Source: Flavobacteriaceae bacterium CG2_30_34_30
GTDB taxonomy: Bacteria > Bacteroidota > Bacteroidia > Flavobacteriales > Flavobacteriaceae
Length of the DNA: 39,550 nucleotides
Direction of reading: 5' to 3'
Assembly: GCA_001873105.1 (NCBI GenBank)
Contig: MNYN01000078.1
Coordinates: 1 to 39,550 of the forward strand
The notes below the pieces were generated by a model. That model was given only the letters and a program-made list of their open reading frames with translations. It made no database searches and was not told where the DNA came from. Numbering within the stretch: the first letter of the stretch is position 1; every line of letters starts with the position of its first letter. Below, one piece after another: positions 15,767 to 23,961 of the stretch. The position numbers were made by a program, and so were the translations under genes.

Positions 15767-18079
15767 ATGCAAAAGACATATAAAATAGGTATTTCTGGAC
15801 AGGTTCAGGGCGTTGGTTTTCGCCCTTTTGTTTATGCATTAGCGCTTCAATTTAATTTGAAAGGCACCGTTTCAAATACGGAAGAAGGAGTAAGTATTTT
15901 TGTTTCTGGATTATATACTAAAATTCAGCCATTTTATACAAGTCTTATTGAAAATCCGCCTGTAGTATCAAAAATAAGCAAGAGTTTTTTAAAAGAAATT
16001 CCTTACATCAGTTTTGATGATTTTAAAATTATAGTATCACCAAAAGTAAAAAAGCTCAACCTACAACTAACCCCCGATTTTGCTATTTGTGAAGATTGCC
16101 GTAAAGAACTATCAAATAGCTCAAACAGGCGATATCAATATCCTTTCATAACATGTGTGCATTGTGGCCCTAGATGGGCTATTACCAAAAACTTTCCGTT
16201 TGAACGGAATAACACTAGTATAGAAAAGTTTCGTATGTGTAATGATTGTCAAATGGAATATTCAAATCCAGAAAACCGAAGATTTCATTCACAAACCAAT
16301 AGTTGTTCCAATTGTGGATTTCACCTAACCCTAACAGATGCCGCCGGATTAGAAATAGATATAAGAAAAATTAATGTTTTTGAAAAAGTTGCCCAGTTAA
16401 TAAAGCAAGGAAATATAATTGCTATTAAAAATACTAGTGGTTATTTGTTGTGTTGTGATGCAGCTAATGTTGAAACTATTCATAAATTGCGAAACAAAAA
16501 AAACCGACCAAACAAGCCCCTAGCCATTTTGTATCCTTCGCTTTCTCTTTTAAAAAAACATATAAAAATTACAATAAAACAGCAAAAGGCACTCACTTCT
16601 TCAGAGAGTCCTATAGTTATCCTGCCATTAAATAATTTTAAAGGCCGTTTAGCCTTAACCGAATTGGCACCTAAACTCAATCATCTTGGTGTGATGTTAC
16701 CCTATTCCGGAATTTTACAATTATTAGCTAACAAATTGAACATACCTATTGTCGCAACAAGTGGTAACTTACATGGCTCACCTGTACTGAGTATGCAAAA
16801 GAAGGCAGTTTCTGTTTTAAACAAAATGGCCGATTATTTTTTGCATCATAATCTAGAAATTTGTAACGCTCAGGATGATTCTGTACTTAAAATTAGCAAC
16901 AAATTTCAGCAAGAGGTCTTGTTTAGACGATCACGTGGGTATGCACCAAATTATTTTGGAGAAATACCCAAATCGAAAGAGAGAATTATGGCTATGGGAG
17001 GGCATTTAAAAAGTACTATCTGTTTTCTGCCAAATGATTTTTTATATATTAGTCAATACCTTGGTGATTTAGATAATTTTGATGTTTACAAAAGATTTTC
17101 CGAAACTTCAGATAAGTTTCTTACCCTATTTCAACAAAAACCAGAGGTTGTTTTAACTGATTTACATCCTGGATACCAAAGCACACAATACGGCATTGAG
17201 TTTGCTATAAAACACCAAGCATATCATTTTAAAATTCAACATCACAAAGCACATTTTACATCCGTTTTAGGAGAACACAATCTTTTTAATGAACAAGTTC
17301 TAGGGGTTATTTGGGATGGAACTGGTTATGGAGATGATGGTCAAATTTGGGGAGGAGAATTTTTTAACTATCAGTCATATAAAATGGATCGTATTGCCCA
17401 TTTTGATTATTTTAATTGGTTAGCGGGAGATAAAATGTCACAATTGCCAAAACTTTCTTTATTTGCTCTAGCAGATAAAAGCATGAAAAAAGAAGTTGTT
17501 GCTAAATTCTCCAGCCAAGAGTTATCTATTTATGCTACTTTAATAAAAAAAAACACTTTAAAAACATCCTCTGTTGGAAGGCTTTTTGATGCGGTTGCAT
17601 CCTTATTAGGTGTTTGTGAATCAAATTCCTATGAAGGCGAAGCTGCTATTTTGCTTGAAACCTTTGTAAAAGAGTATGATATAAAGCGGTGTAAATCGTA
17701 TTGTTTTATTTCAGAAAATAACACTATTCCTACTAAAACACTCCTTAAAAATTTATATATGGATTGGATTAACGGCAATTCAAAAGAAAATGTTGTAGTA
17801 AATTTTATGTACACCTTAGCCTCGATTGTTTTTCAAATGGCAGATCGCTTTCACTATAAAAATATTGCTTTTAGTGGAGGTGTTTTTCAAAATACCACAT
17901 TAGTCGATATGCTAATTGAAATGGCTGGTAATCAATACAAGTTATTTTTTAATAGTAACTTAGCTCCTAATGATGAAAACATTTCATTTGGTCAAATGAT
18001 GTATTATTTGCATCACATAGATACAATTTCTAAATTTAAACCTAATGAGGTTAAAGTAGATGTGACACTTCATAAATGA
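15767..18079 (+). CDS. hypF: Carbamoyltransferase HypF
   Basis: The product has 770 residues, the full length of the family. Domains in order are: an acylphosphatase domain at about 1-90 (SGQVQGVGFRPFVYA), two zinc-finger-like units at about 105-185 (CEDCRKEL with CVHCGPRW, then CNDCQMEY with CSNCGFHL), a YrdC-like nucleotide-binding domain at about 200-390 (KNTSGYLLCCDA, IVATSGNLHGSP), and a Kae1-like carbamoyltransferase domain (QHHKAHFTSVL, WDGTGYGDDGQIWGGEFF, FSGGVFQN). It makes carbamoyl-AMP and passes the carbamoyl group to the C-terminal cysteine of HypE for cyanide synthesis. It is fifth in the hya operon, 56 bases after hyaD. Confidence 0.97.
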   Translation: MQKTYKIGISGQVQGVGFRPFVYALALQFNLKGTVSNTEEGVSIFVSGLYTKIQPFYTSLIENPPVVSKISKSFLKEIPYISFDDFKIIVSPKVKKLNLQLTPDFAICEDCRKELSNSSNRRYQYPFITCVHCGPRWAITKNFPFERNNTSIEKFRMCNDCQMEYSNPENRRFHSQTNSCSNCGFHLTLTDAAGLEIDIRKINVFEKVAQLIKQGNIIAIKNTSGYLLCCDAANVETIHKLRNKKNRPNKPLAILYPSLSLLKKHIKITIKQQKALTSSESPIVILPLNNFKGRLALTELAPKLNHLGVMLPYSGILQLLANKLNIPIVATSGNLHGSPVLSMQKKAVSVLNKMADYFLHHNLEICNAQDDSVLKISNKFQQEVLFRRSRGYAPNYFGEIPKSKERIMAMGGHLKSTICFLPNDFLYISQYLGDLDNFDVYKRFSETSDKFLTLFQQKPEVVLTDLHPGYQSTQYGIEFAIKHQAYHFKIQHHKAHFTSVLGEHNLFNEQVLGVIWDGTGYGDDGQIWGGEFFNYQSYKMDRIAHFDYFNWLAGDKMSQLPKLSLFALADKSMKKEVVAKFSSQELSIYATLIKKNTLKTSSVGRLFDAVASLLGVCESNSYEGEAAILLETFVKEYDIKRCKSYCFISENNTIPTKTLLKNLYMDWINGNSKENVVVNFMYTLASIVFQMADRFHYKNIAFSGGVFQNTTLVDMLIEMAGNQYKLFFNSNLAPNDENISFGQMMYYLHHIDTISKFKPNEVKVDVTLHK

Positions 18080-18136
18080 CAGAATTAAAAAAGGTATCCT
18101 ATTTTAATAGATCCTAGTTCCATAAATTAATAGAAT

Positions 18137-19231
18137 ATGAAATACTTATCGGAATATCGAAATTTAGAAGACACAAAAAAATATCTGAAGCTTATAGAAA
18201 AAAAAGTTACAAAACCATGGAATATCATGGAGATTTGTGGAGGCCAAACCCATGGTTTGGTGAAAAATGGAATTTTAGAATTATTGCCAGATAAAGTTAG
18301 AATGATACACGGTCCCGGATGTCCGGTTTGTGTAACACCTTTAAATCTTATTGATAAAGCCATTGAGCTTATAGAAAACAATGTTATTGTCTGCTCATTT
18401 GGCGATATGATTCGTGTTCCAGGAAGCAAAAAGAGCTTACTTGAAGCAAAAGCAGAAGGGGGTGATTTACGAATCCTTTATTCCCCAATTGAAGCAGTTA
18501 ATATTGCTAAAGAAAATCCAGATAAAGAAGTGGTTTTTTTTGCAGTAGGTTTTGAAACAACTGCTCCAGCCAACGCATTATCCGTTTTACACGCTGAGCA
18601 CGAAGGCTTGAAAAACTATTCCATTTTGGTGTCTCATGTTCTAGTACCACCTGCTATGGAAGCCATTTTAGATGATGAATTTTGTAAAATAGATTCTTTT
18701 CTAGGCGCAGGACATGTTTGTGCTATTATGGGTTTTCAAGAATATTATCCATTGGCAAAAAAATATAAAATACCCATTATCATTACTGGTTTTGAACCTC
18801 TCGATTTGGTGCAGGGCATATATATGGCAATCTGCCAACTTGAAAAAGGTGTTTTTGAAGTTGAAAATCAATATGCAAGAGTAGTAAAAGCTGAAGGAAA
18901 TAGAGCTGCTATAGAGGTAATCAATAAGGTTTTTGAAATCGGAAATAGAGAATGGCGAGGCATTGGCAATATTCCTAATAGTGGGTATCGACTAAAAAAA
19001 AATTACATAAATTTTGATGCAGAAACCAAGTTTGGAATCAGCAATATAAACGTTCCAGAAAATCCTGATTGCATAGCCGGTGAGGTATTAAGGGGTATAA
19101 AAAAACCACACCAATGTAGTCAGTTTGGAAAAAAATGCACTCCTTATAATCCTTTAGGAGCACCAATGGTTTCATCGGAAGGTGCTTGCGCTGCTTATTA
19201 TCATTTTTCAACAAATTTAATTAAACCATAA
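18137..19231 (+). CDS. hypD: Hydrogenase Fe(CN)2CO assembly protein HypD
   Basis: The product has 364 residues. Family motifs are MEICGGQTHG (C34), GPGCPVCVTP (C62 and C65), FAVGFETTAPA and, in the C-terminal iron-sulfur domain, CSQFGKKCTP and SSEGACAAYY with further cysteines for the 4Fe-4S cluster. HypD with HypC holds the iron while cyanide and CO are added. It begins 57 bases after hypF and runs almost directly into hypE (3 bases apart), so hypD and hypE are probably translated together. Confidence 0.97.
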   Translation: MKYLSEYRNLEDTKKYLKLIEKKVTKPWNIMEICGGQTHGLVKNGILELLPDKVRMIHGPGCPVCVTPLNLIDKAIELIENNVIVCSFGDMIRVPGSKKSLLEAKAEGGDLRILYSPIEAVNIAKENPDKEVVFFAVGFETTAPANALSVLHAEHEGLKNYSILVSHVLVPPAMEAILDDEFCKIDSFLGAGHVCAIMGFQEYYPLAKKYKIPIIITGFEPLDLVQGIYMAICQLEKGVFEVENQYARVVKAEGNRAAIEVINKVFEIGNREWRGIGNIPNSGYRLKKNYINFDAETKFGISNINVPENPDCIAGEVLRGIKKPHQCSQFGKKCTPYNPLGAPMVSSEGACAAYYHFSTNLIKP

Positions 19232-19234
19232 AAA

Positions 19235-20260
19235 ATGAATGATTCGGAATTACGTTTTGACACCATCAATTTAGGTCACGGAAGTGGCGGAATGATGACT
19301 CGGGAACTTTTAGATAAATTAATTTTTAAAACCTTTAACAATCCGTTTATAAATCAAAAACATGATGGTTCTATTGTAATGTTTGCTAACAAAATAGCTA
19401 TTTCTACAGATAGTTTTGTTATTTCACCTATCTTTTTTAAAGGAGGAAACATTGGAGAACTCGCAGTAAATGGAACGGTCAATGATGTAGCAATGTGTGG
19501 GGCAATTCCTAAATATCTTTCGCTTGCTTTTATAATAGAGGAAGGATTAAAAATGGAAGAATTATTTACTATTGTTAACTCTATTAAAGAAGCCGCTGAT
19601 AAAAGTGGGGTTCTTATAATTACCGGTGACACCAAAGTGGTTGAGAGAGGTAAAGGGGATAAAATATTTATAAATACCACAGGATTTGGAGAAGTTCATC
19701 CAAAAGCAAATATTTCAACTGACCGAATAATGTATGGCGATAAAATAATCGTAAACGGTTGTATAGCTCAACACGGTATGGCTATTATGTCTGAACGAGA
19801 AGGATTAGCTTTTGAATCAAACATTGTCAGTGATACTACTAACGTGAATTTTTTAGTAAAAGATTTATTAGACACTTTTGGCGATAAAATTCATTTTTTT
19901 AGAGACCCAACACGTGGAGGGGTAGCAAGTGTTTTATCAGAAATAGCAACTGATATAAACAAAGGAATTGCCATTTTTGAGGCTGATTTTCCAATTGAAA
20001 AACAAGTTGCAGCTGCATGCGAAATATTAGGTTTAGATCCTTTATATGTTGCTAATGAAGGGGTGTTTATTACTATAGTAGATGCCGAAATTGCTGAAGA
20101 GGTAGTGGCGCTAATGCGAAATGATGAAAAAGGAAAAAATTCTGTTTGTATTGGTGAAATAACTAACGAGCATCCTAGCAAAGTAGTTATGCATAGTGTC
20201 ATAGGAGGAAAGCGTATTGTAAGTGCTTTAATAGGAGAGCAATTACCTCGTATTTGTTAA
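19235..20260 (+). CDS. hypE: Carbamoyl dehydratase HypE
   Basis: The product has 341 residues of the PurM/AIR-synthase-like fold: NLGHGSGGMMTRELL at the start, STDSFVISP, NGTVNDVAMCGA, IITGDTKVVE and FFRDPTRGGVAS. It ends in PRIC, the conserved C-terminus whose cysteine is carbamoylated by HypF and dehydrated with ATP to a thiocyanate that is donated to iron. The stop codon overlaps by four bases the stop of the convergent transporter gene, through the shared sequence TTAA, so there is no room for a dedicated terminator between them. Confidence 0.97.
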   Translation: MNDSELRFDTINLGHGSGGMMTRELLDKLIFKTFNNPFINQKHDGSIVMFANKIAISTDSFVISPIFFKGGNIGELAVNGTVNDVAMCGAIPKYLSLAFIIEEGLKMEELFTIVNSIKEAADKSGVLIITGDTKVVERGKGDKIFINTTGFGEVHPKANISTDRIMYGDKIIVNGCIAQHGMAIMSEREGLAFESNIVSDTTNVNFLVKDLLDTFGDKIHFFRDPTRGGVASVLSEIATDINKGIAIFEADFPIEKQVAAACEILGLDPLYVANEGVFITIVDAEIAEEVVALMRNDEKGKNSVCIGEITNEHPSKVVMHSVIGGKRIVSALIGEQLPRIC

Positions 20261-20961
20261 TTGCTGAATAGCCAGTAAATACCAATAATAATAGCAAAAA
20301 GACCTCCAGCAAGCCTGATTCCTTTAAAAAATACAACGTAGTGTCCGTTTTTTGAAATGGAAGCAACATTACCTATTACAAAGGCAAAAGTAGTCATAGC
20401 TAACAAAATTCCAATACCAAAACCGCCTATATATAATAATGAATCAGAGCGTGTTTCAAAACCTAGTACAGGTATAAACAATAAGAAATGGGCTATACCA
20501 GCCAATCCGTGAAGAAAACCAATGGATAAAGAAGCAAAGTTACTTTGATTCAGATATGCAGAATGTTTATGTTGGTGTGAATGCTCTTGTATATGTATAT
20601 GTTCGTGTTTATGAATTATAGGGGCATCTTCACTATGAATATGAAGGTGTTTGTGATTCCGTTCTGTCTTAAATATTTTATAAAAAGCCCATATCCCAAC
20701 TCCTATTAGCACAATACCTACTAATTGTTCGCTATAATTTGAAATAGTATCTACAGGAATCAGTGTTTTAAAAATAGTAAACAAAACACCAATGAAGAGC
20801 ATACCAATTAGGTGACCAATACCCCAAAAAAGTCCAATTTTCCATGCTTTCTTTTTTGATTCAATAGCAAATGGTGTGACGGCAGCAAGATGATCAGGGC
20901 CTGTTATAACATGAAGCATTGCCGCAATCAATCCGGCAATCATAGAAAAAGTTATATCCAT
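20257..20961 (-). CDS. NicO/UreH-type nickel or cobalt transporter
   Basis: The product has 234 residues and about six membrane helices. The first helix carries HVITGPDHLAAV, a metal-selectivity motif of the NicO and UreH-like families. A histidine-rich loop sits at about residues 100-135 (HLHIH, HKHEHIHIQEH, HSHQHKHS), and the second half has GFLHGLAG. It probably imports Ni2+ for the hydrogenase, because it adjoins hypE and no urease genes are present; export or cobalt cannot be ruled out. A 224-base AT-rich spacer follows its start, with a near-match -7 box (TATCTTTA, reverse strand) and a small inverted repeat AGTTC-GATAT-GAACT at 21120-21134. I see no other gene there. Confidence 0.82.
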   Translation of the reverse strand: MDITFSMIAGLIAAMLHVITGPDHLAAVTPFAIESKKKAWKIGLFWGIGHLIGMLFIGVLFTIFKTLIPVDTISNYSEQLVGIVLIGVGIWAFYKIFKTERNHKHLHIHSEDAPIIHKHEHIHIQEHSHQHKHSAYLNQSNFASLSIGFLHGLAGIAHFLLFIPVLGFETRSDSLLYIGGFGIGILLAMTTFAFVIGNVASISKNGHYVVFFKGIRLAGGLFAIIIGIYWLFSN

Positions 20962-21185
20962 AAATTCATCATTATTGATAAAAATAAAGATACGTTATTT
21001 ATATAATTTTAATGGTTTAAAACGTATGCAAAAAGTAAAATTATGTACAAAATTTCTGAAAGAGATTTAAAAAAATTTTTTTTTGTTATGTTATTTATAA
21101 GTTTTTTTAAGAGGCTTTGAGTTCGATATGAACTAAATAAATAAAACAAGAATATTAATTGGCATTGTAATTACCATATTTCAAT

Positions 21186-22520
21186 TTATTCATAAAGCAA
21201 ATACGTTTTTCGCATGGCATCATATTCTTTTAAATCGTTTAGCCATGTTGCTCTAATTTCACGATAAGTAAAACCGCTTTCTATTTGTTCTTGAAGTTTT
21301 TTTGTTCCTGCAAGTTTGGTGAAAAAAGGAGTGAAAAAACTGTTCATTTTACCAGTTGCTTCATACGCTTCTATAAGCCATTCTAAATTTAAGTGGTTTA
21401 ATTTTTCTTCCGTTCGTAAATCTTTACCATAGCATAGTTGACCATTAAATTTAGGATTTTTAGCCCCTTCTTTGGGTTGTGGAGTAAAGGTAAAAGGGTA
21501 TAGGTTTTTAGGTAAATTTGGTGCCCCAAAAATTTGAAATTGCATTTCGGTACCGCGACCTTCGCTTAATGGTGTGCCTTCAAAGAAACACAAACTCGGG
21601 TATAAATGGATTGCCTGATCATTAGGTAGATTTGGCGATGGTTTTATAGGAAGCGAGTAGGGCGTGGTTCGGTTATAATTTTCTACTTTAATGATTTCTA
21701 TGTTACATTGTTTTCCATTTTCAAGCCATTTTTCGCCATTAATCATTTGTGCGTATTCTGCAATGGTCATTCCGTGAACTACTGGCACAGGATGCAAGCC
21801 AACAAAACTTTTGTATGGTTCTTCTAAAATAGGACCGTCTATATAATGAATATTTGGATTTGGTCTGTCTAAAATAAGTAACGTTATACCTGCTTCGGCG
21901 CAAGCCTCCATAACATAATGTAAAGTAGAAATATAGGTGTAAAATCTGGCACCAACATCTTGAATGTCAAAAATCATTACGTCAATATCCTGCATTTGCG
22001 CGGCAGTAGGTTTTTTATTGTTTCCGTAAATGGAAATAATAGGCAAGCCGGTTTTAGTGTCTTTATCGTCTTTTATAATTTCACCGGCATCTGCAGAGCC
22101 ACGAAAACCATGTTCCGGAGCAAATACTTTAGTAATATTAATGTTGTGCGAAAGTAAAGAGTCTATCAAATGGGTATGCTTGCTGAAATTCCATTGCTGT
22201 ACTTGCTTTTGTTTATAGGTTTTGGTTTCTTGATCATAATACTCTTGTTTATAAATAAAACTTTGCGGGTTAAAAATCACGCTGGTCTGGTTTGCTACAA
22301 CACCCACTTTTTTATTTCTAAGTAATTTTAAATAGTTGGAAGTTTGATTTGCACCCACATTAGGATAGGTTGCAGGAGTATTTTCTTCAAAAACGGTTTC
22401 TACTTTAAAATTCTTTTCTTGTCCTTTACAGGAAATAGGAAGGAATACAATTCCCATCAAAAATAAAATGGTATTTTTGAGCCTAAATAACAAGAGGATA
22501 TTGAATTTTGAGTTTTTCAT
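21186..22520 (-). CDS. DUF1343 / NamZ-like lipoprotein (putative exo-N-acetylmuramidase)
   Basis: The ATG at 22520 is chosen because it opens a lipoprotein signal (MKNSKFNILLLF, lipobox PISC, cysteine 31). A longer frame upstream is antisense to the permease gene. The 444-residue product has the DUF1343 signatures: KVGVVANQTSV, FAPEHGFRG, DIQDVGARFYTY, LILDRPNPN, PVVHGMTIAEYA and EGTPLSEGRGTEMQF. Characterised members (NamZ, GH171) remove N-acetylmuramic acid from the non-reducing end of peptidoglycan fragments, so a role in cell-wall recycling in the periplasm is likely. Its start overlaps the divergent permease gene. Confidence 0.85.
   Translation of the reverse strand: MKNSKFNILLLFRLKNTILFLMGIVFLPISCKGQEKNFKVETVFEENTPATYPNVGANQTSNYLKLLRNKKVGVVANQTSVIFNPQSFIYKQEYYDQETKTYKQKQVQQWNFSKHTHLIDSLLSHNINITKVFAPEHGFRGSADAGEIIKDDKDTKTGLPIISIYGNNKKPTAAQMQDIDVMIFDIQDVGARFYTYISTLHYVMEACAEAGITLLILDRPNPNIHYIDGPILEEPYKSFVGLHPVPVVHGMTIAEYAQMINGEKWLENGKQCNIEIIKVENYNRTTPYSLPIKPSPNLPNDQAIHLYPSLCFFEGTPLSEGRGTEMQFQIFGAPNLPKNLYPFTFTPQPKEGAKNPKFNGQLCYGKDLRTEEKLNHLNLEWLIEAYEATGKMNSFFTPFFTKLAGTKKLQEQIESGFTYREIRATWLNDLKEYDAMRKTYLLYE
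22472..22479 (+). promoter_or_regulatory. -7 element that decides the permease start
   Basis: TATTTTTG matches TAnnTTTG and lies inside the antisense NamZ-like signal-peptide coding region. It is downstream of the ATG at 22468 but 21 bases before the TTG at 22501. If this is the promoter, the ATG cannot be used and the TTG start is favoured. No clear -33 TTG is seen. Confidence 0.45.
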
Positions 22521-23736
22521 AGCAAAGCGAATAATAGGTTCTAAACACCATAAAAGTAGTATATCGGCACCAATAATAAAAATTGCCATTACTGCAATTG
22601 CATTGGGTGTTATAATGATGTTAGTTTCTATTGCCACCGGAGTTGGTTTGCAGCAAAAAGTACGTGAAAAGGTATCTGCTTTTAATGGCGACATTATCAT
22701 TTCTAATTTTGATACTAATTTTTCCAAAGATTCGCAAACGCCAATTTCTAAAAATCAGGATTTCTACCCTAATTTTACATCTGTAAGCGGCATAAGGCAT
22801 ATACAAATTACGGCACTTAAGGGAGGAATTGTTCGCACTGCAACCGATTTTGAAGGAGTTGTAGTAAAAGGAGTAAGTGAGGATTATAACTGGCAGTATT
22901 TCGAAGAATATTTAGTGGAAGGCAGGTTGCCCAATTTTGACGAAAATTTAAATGCTGAAATTTTACTTTCGGAATATTTAACCAATCGATTGCATTTGCA
23001 AATAGGCGATAAAGTGGTAACGTATTTCCTTGATGACGACAAGGAAAAAGCACCGCGAAGTGTGGGTTTTGATTTGGTAGGAATATACAATAGCGGTTTT
23101 CAGGAGTTTGATGAAAGTTATCTTATAGCAGACATACGCCATATACAACGATTAAACCGTTGGGAAGCAGACCAAATAGGAAGTTTTGAACTTTTTGTAA
23201 ACGATTTTAGCAGGATTCAAGAAATAGGCAATAAAGTATATTATGAAACTGGATCCACACTAGATACGCAAACCGTTCGAGATAAGTACTTCGCAATTTT
23301 TGAATGGCTGGATTTGTTTGATTTTAATATTGCTCTTATTATTGGTATAATGATTTTAGTAGCAGGTATTAATATGATAACTGCCTTATTGGTTTTAATT
23401 TTAGAACGTACTAAGATGATAGGCATTTTAAAATCCTTAGGAAGCAACGATTGGAGCGTTCGAAAAATATTTCTCTACAATGCTATGTATCTTATTGGCG
23501 TAGGATTATTTTGGGGAAATGTCATCGGTATAGGATTGTTACTTATTCAAAAATACTTCAAACTTTTTCCCTTAAACCCAGACACTTATTATGTAACCGA
23601 AGCACCAGTTTATTTGGATTTAGGATATATTTTAGCACTAAATGCAGGAACATTTTTTCTATGTTTGGTGATGCTTTTAGTGCCTTCTTATATTATTACT
23701 AAAATTTCTCCGGTGAAAGCGATACGGTTTGAATAA
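22501..23736 (+). CDS. ABC transporter permease of the FtsX/LolE type
   Basis: The product has 411 residues from a TTG start, giving (M)NFEFFIAKRI, the usual beginning of flavobacterial LolC/LolE-like proteins. An ATG 33 bases upstream is the alternative. A first membrane helix (ITAIALGVIMMLVSIATGV) is followed by a periplasmic MacB-like domain and the FtsX domain with three helices (IALIIGIMILVAGINMITALL, AMYLIGVGLFWGNVIGIG, ALNAGTFFLCLVMLLVPS), ending ISPVKAIRFE. The partner ATPase is not adjacent. Lipoprotein release to the outer membrane is the known role of the closest family, so it is a plausible but unproven function here. TTG is preceded by GAGG at 22494-22497. Confidence 0.85.
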   Translation: MNFEFFIAKRIIGSKHHKSSISAPIIKIAITAIALGVIMMLVSIATGVGLQQKVREKVSAFNGDIIISNFDTNFSKDSQTPISKNQDFYPNFTSVSGIRHIQITALKGGIVRTATDFEGVVVKGVSEDYNWQYFEEYLVEGRLPNFDENLNAEILLSEYLTNRLHLQIGDKVVTYFLDDDKEKAPRSVGFDLVGIYNSGFQEFDESYLIADIRHIQRLNRWEADQIGSFELFVNDFSRIQEIGNKVYYETGSTLDTQTVRDKYFAIFEWLDLFDFNIALIIGIMILVAGINMITALLVLILERTKMIGILKSLGSNDWSVRKIFLYNAMYLIGVGLFWGNVIGIGLLLIQKYFKLFPLNPDTYYVTEAPVYLDLGYILALNAGTFFLCLVMLLVPSYIITKISPVKAIRFE

Positions 23737-23738
23737 GT

Positions 23739-23910
23739 TTAAACTTCCATTTTAAATGGAGACCGATTATTATGTGCTTTAAATGCATTAAAAAAAGCTG
23801 ATAAAAACATGCCACAAAGGTTCGCGGTCATCGTAGTCTTTTAACCAAATAAAAGTTCCTATTACGGCAACCGGAGCGAGAGCAATTCCTATTAAAATAA
23901 GTGTTTTCAT
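23739..23910 (-). pseudogene. Relict gene, perhaps the N-terminus of a PrsW-like protease
   Basis: From an ATG at 23910 a 40-codon frame reads MKTLILIGIALAPVAVI, then FIWLKDYDDREPLWHVF, and stops at 23788. The hydrophobic helix followed by LKDYDDREP resembles the first helix and KDKYExEP motif of PrsW-family intramembrane proteases as I remember them, but those are about 200 residues or more. In another frame the sequence continues as SAFFNAFKAHNNRSPFKMEV to a stop at 23739, suggesting a frameshift near the T-run. A short intact small-protein gene is the alternative. It is flanked by a hairpin repeat that touches the ATG. Confidence 0.35.
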
Positions 23911-23916
23911 GAAGAG

Positions 23917-23950
23917 GCCCCTCTCCTTTGGAGAGGGCTAAGATGAGGTT
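23917..23950. repeat. REP-like hairpin element, copy 1
   Basis: CCCTCTCC (23919-23926), TTT, GGAGAGGG (23930-23937) form a perfect 8-bp stem, followed by CTAAGATGAGG. The same plan (CCTCTC stem, GAGAGG, then a TTAGGGTAAGG tail) recurs at 38580-38607. It is richer in G and C than its surroundings and lies between a relict gene and a carboxypeptidase gene. Such short hairpins with an A/G-rich tail are common dispersed repeats in this group of bacteria. It could also act as a terminator-like structure for either strand. Confidence 0.55.
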
Positions 23951-23961
23951 TAAAGAACGTA

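Noticed and set aside
20962-21185. A small gene or RNA in the spacer between the transporter and the NamZ-like gene
   Set aside because: The stretch is very A/T-rich with only a 5-bp inverted repeat at 21120-21134 and no coding pattern.
23746-23760. Palindrome TCCATTT-T-AAATGGA after the permease gene
   Set aside because: A one-base loop cannot form as RNA, no T-run follows, and it falls in the relict coding sequence. No function is supported.
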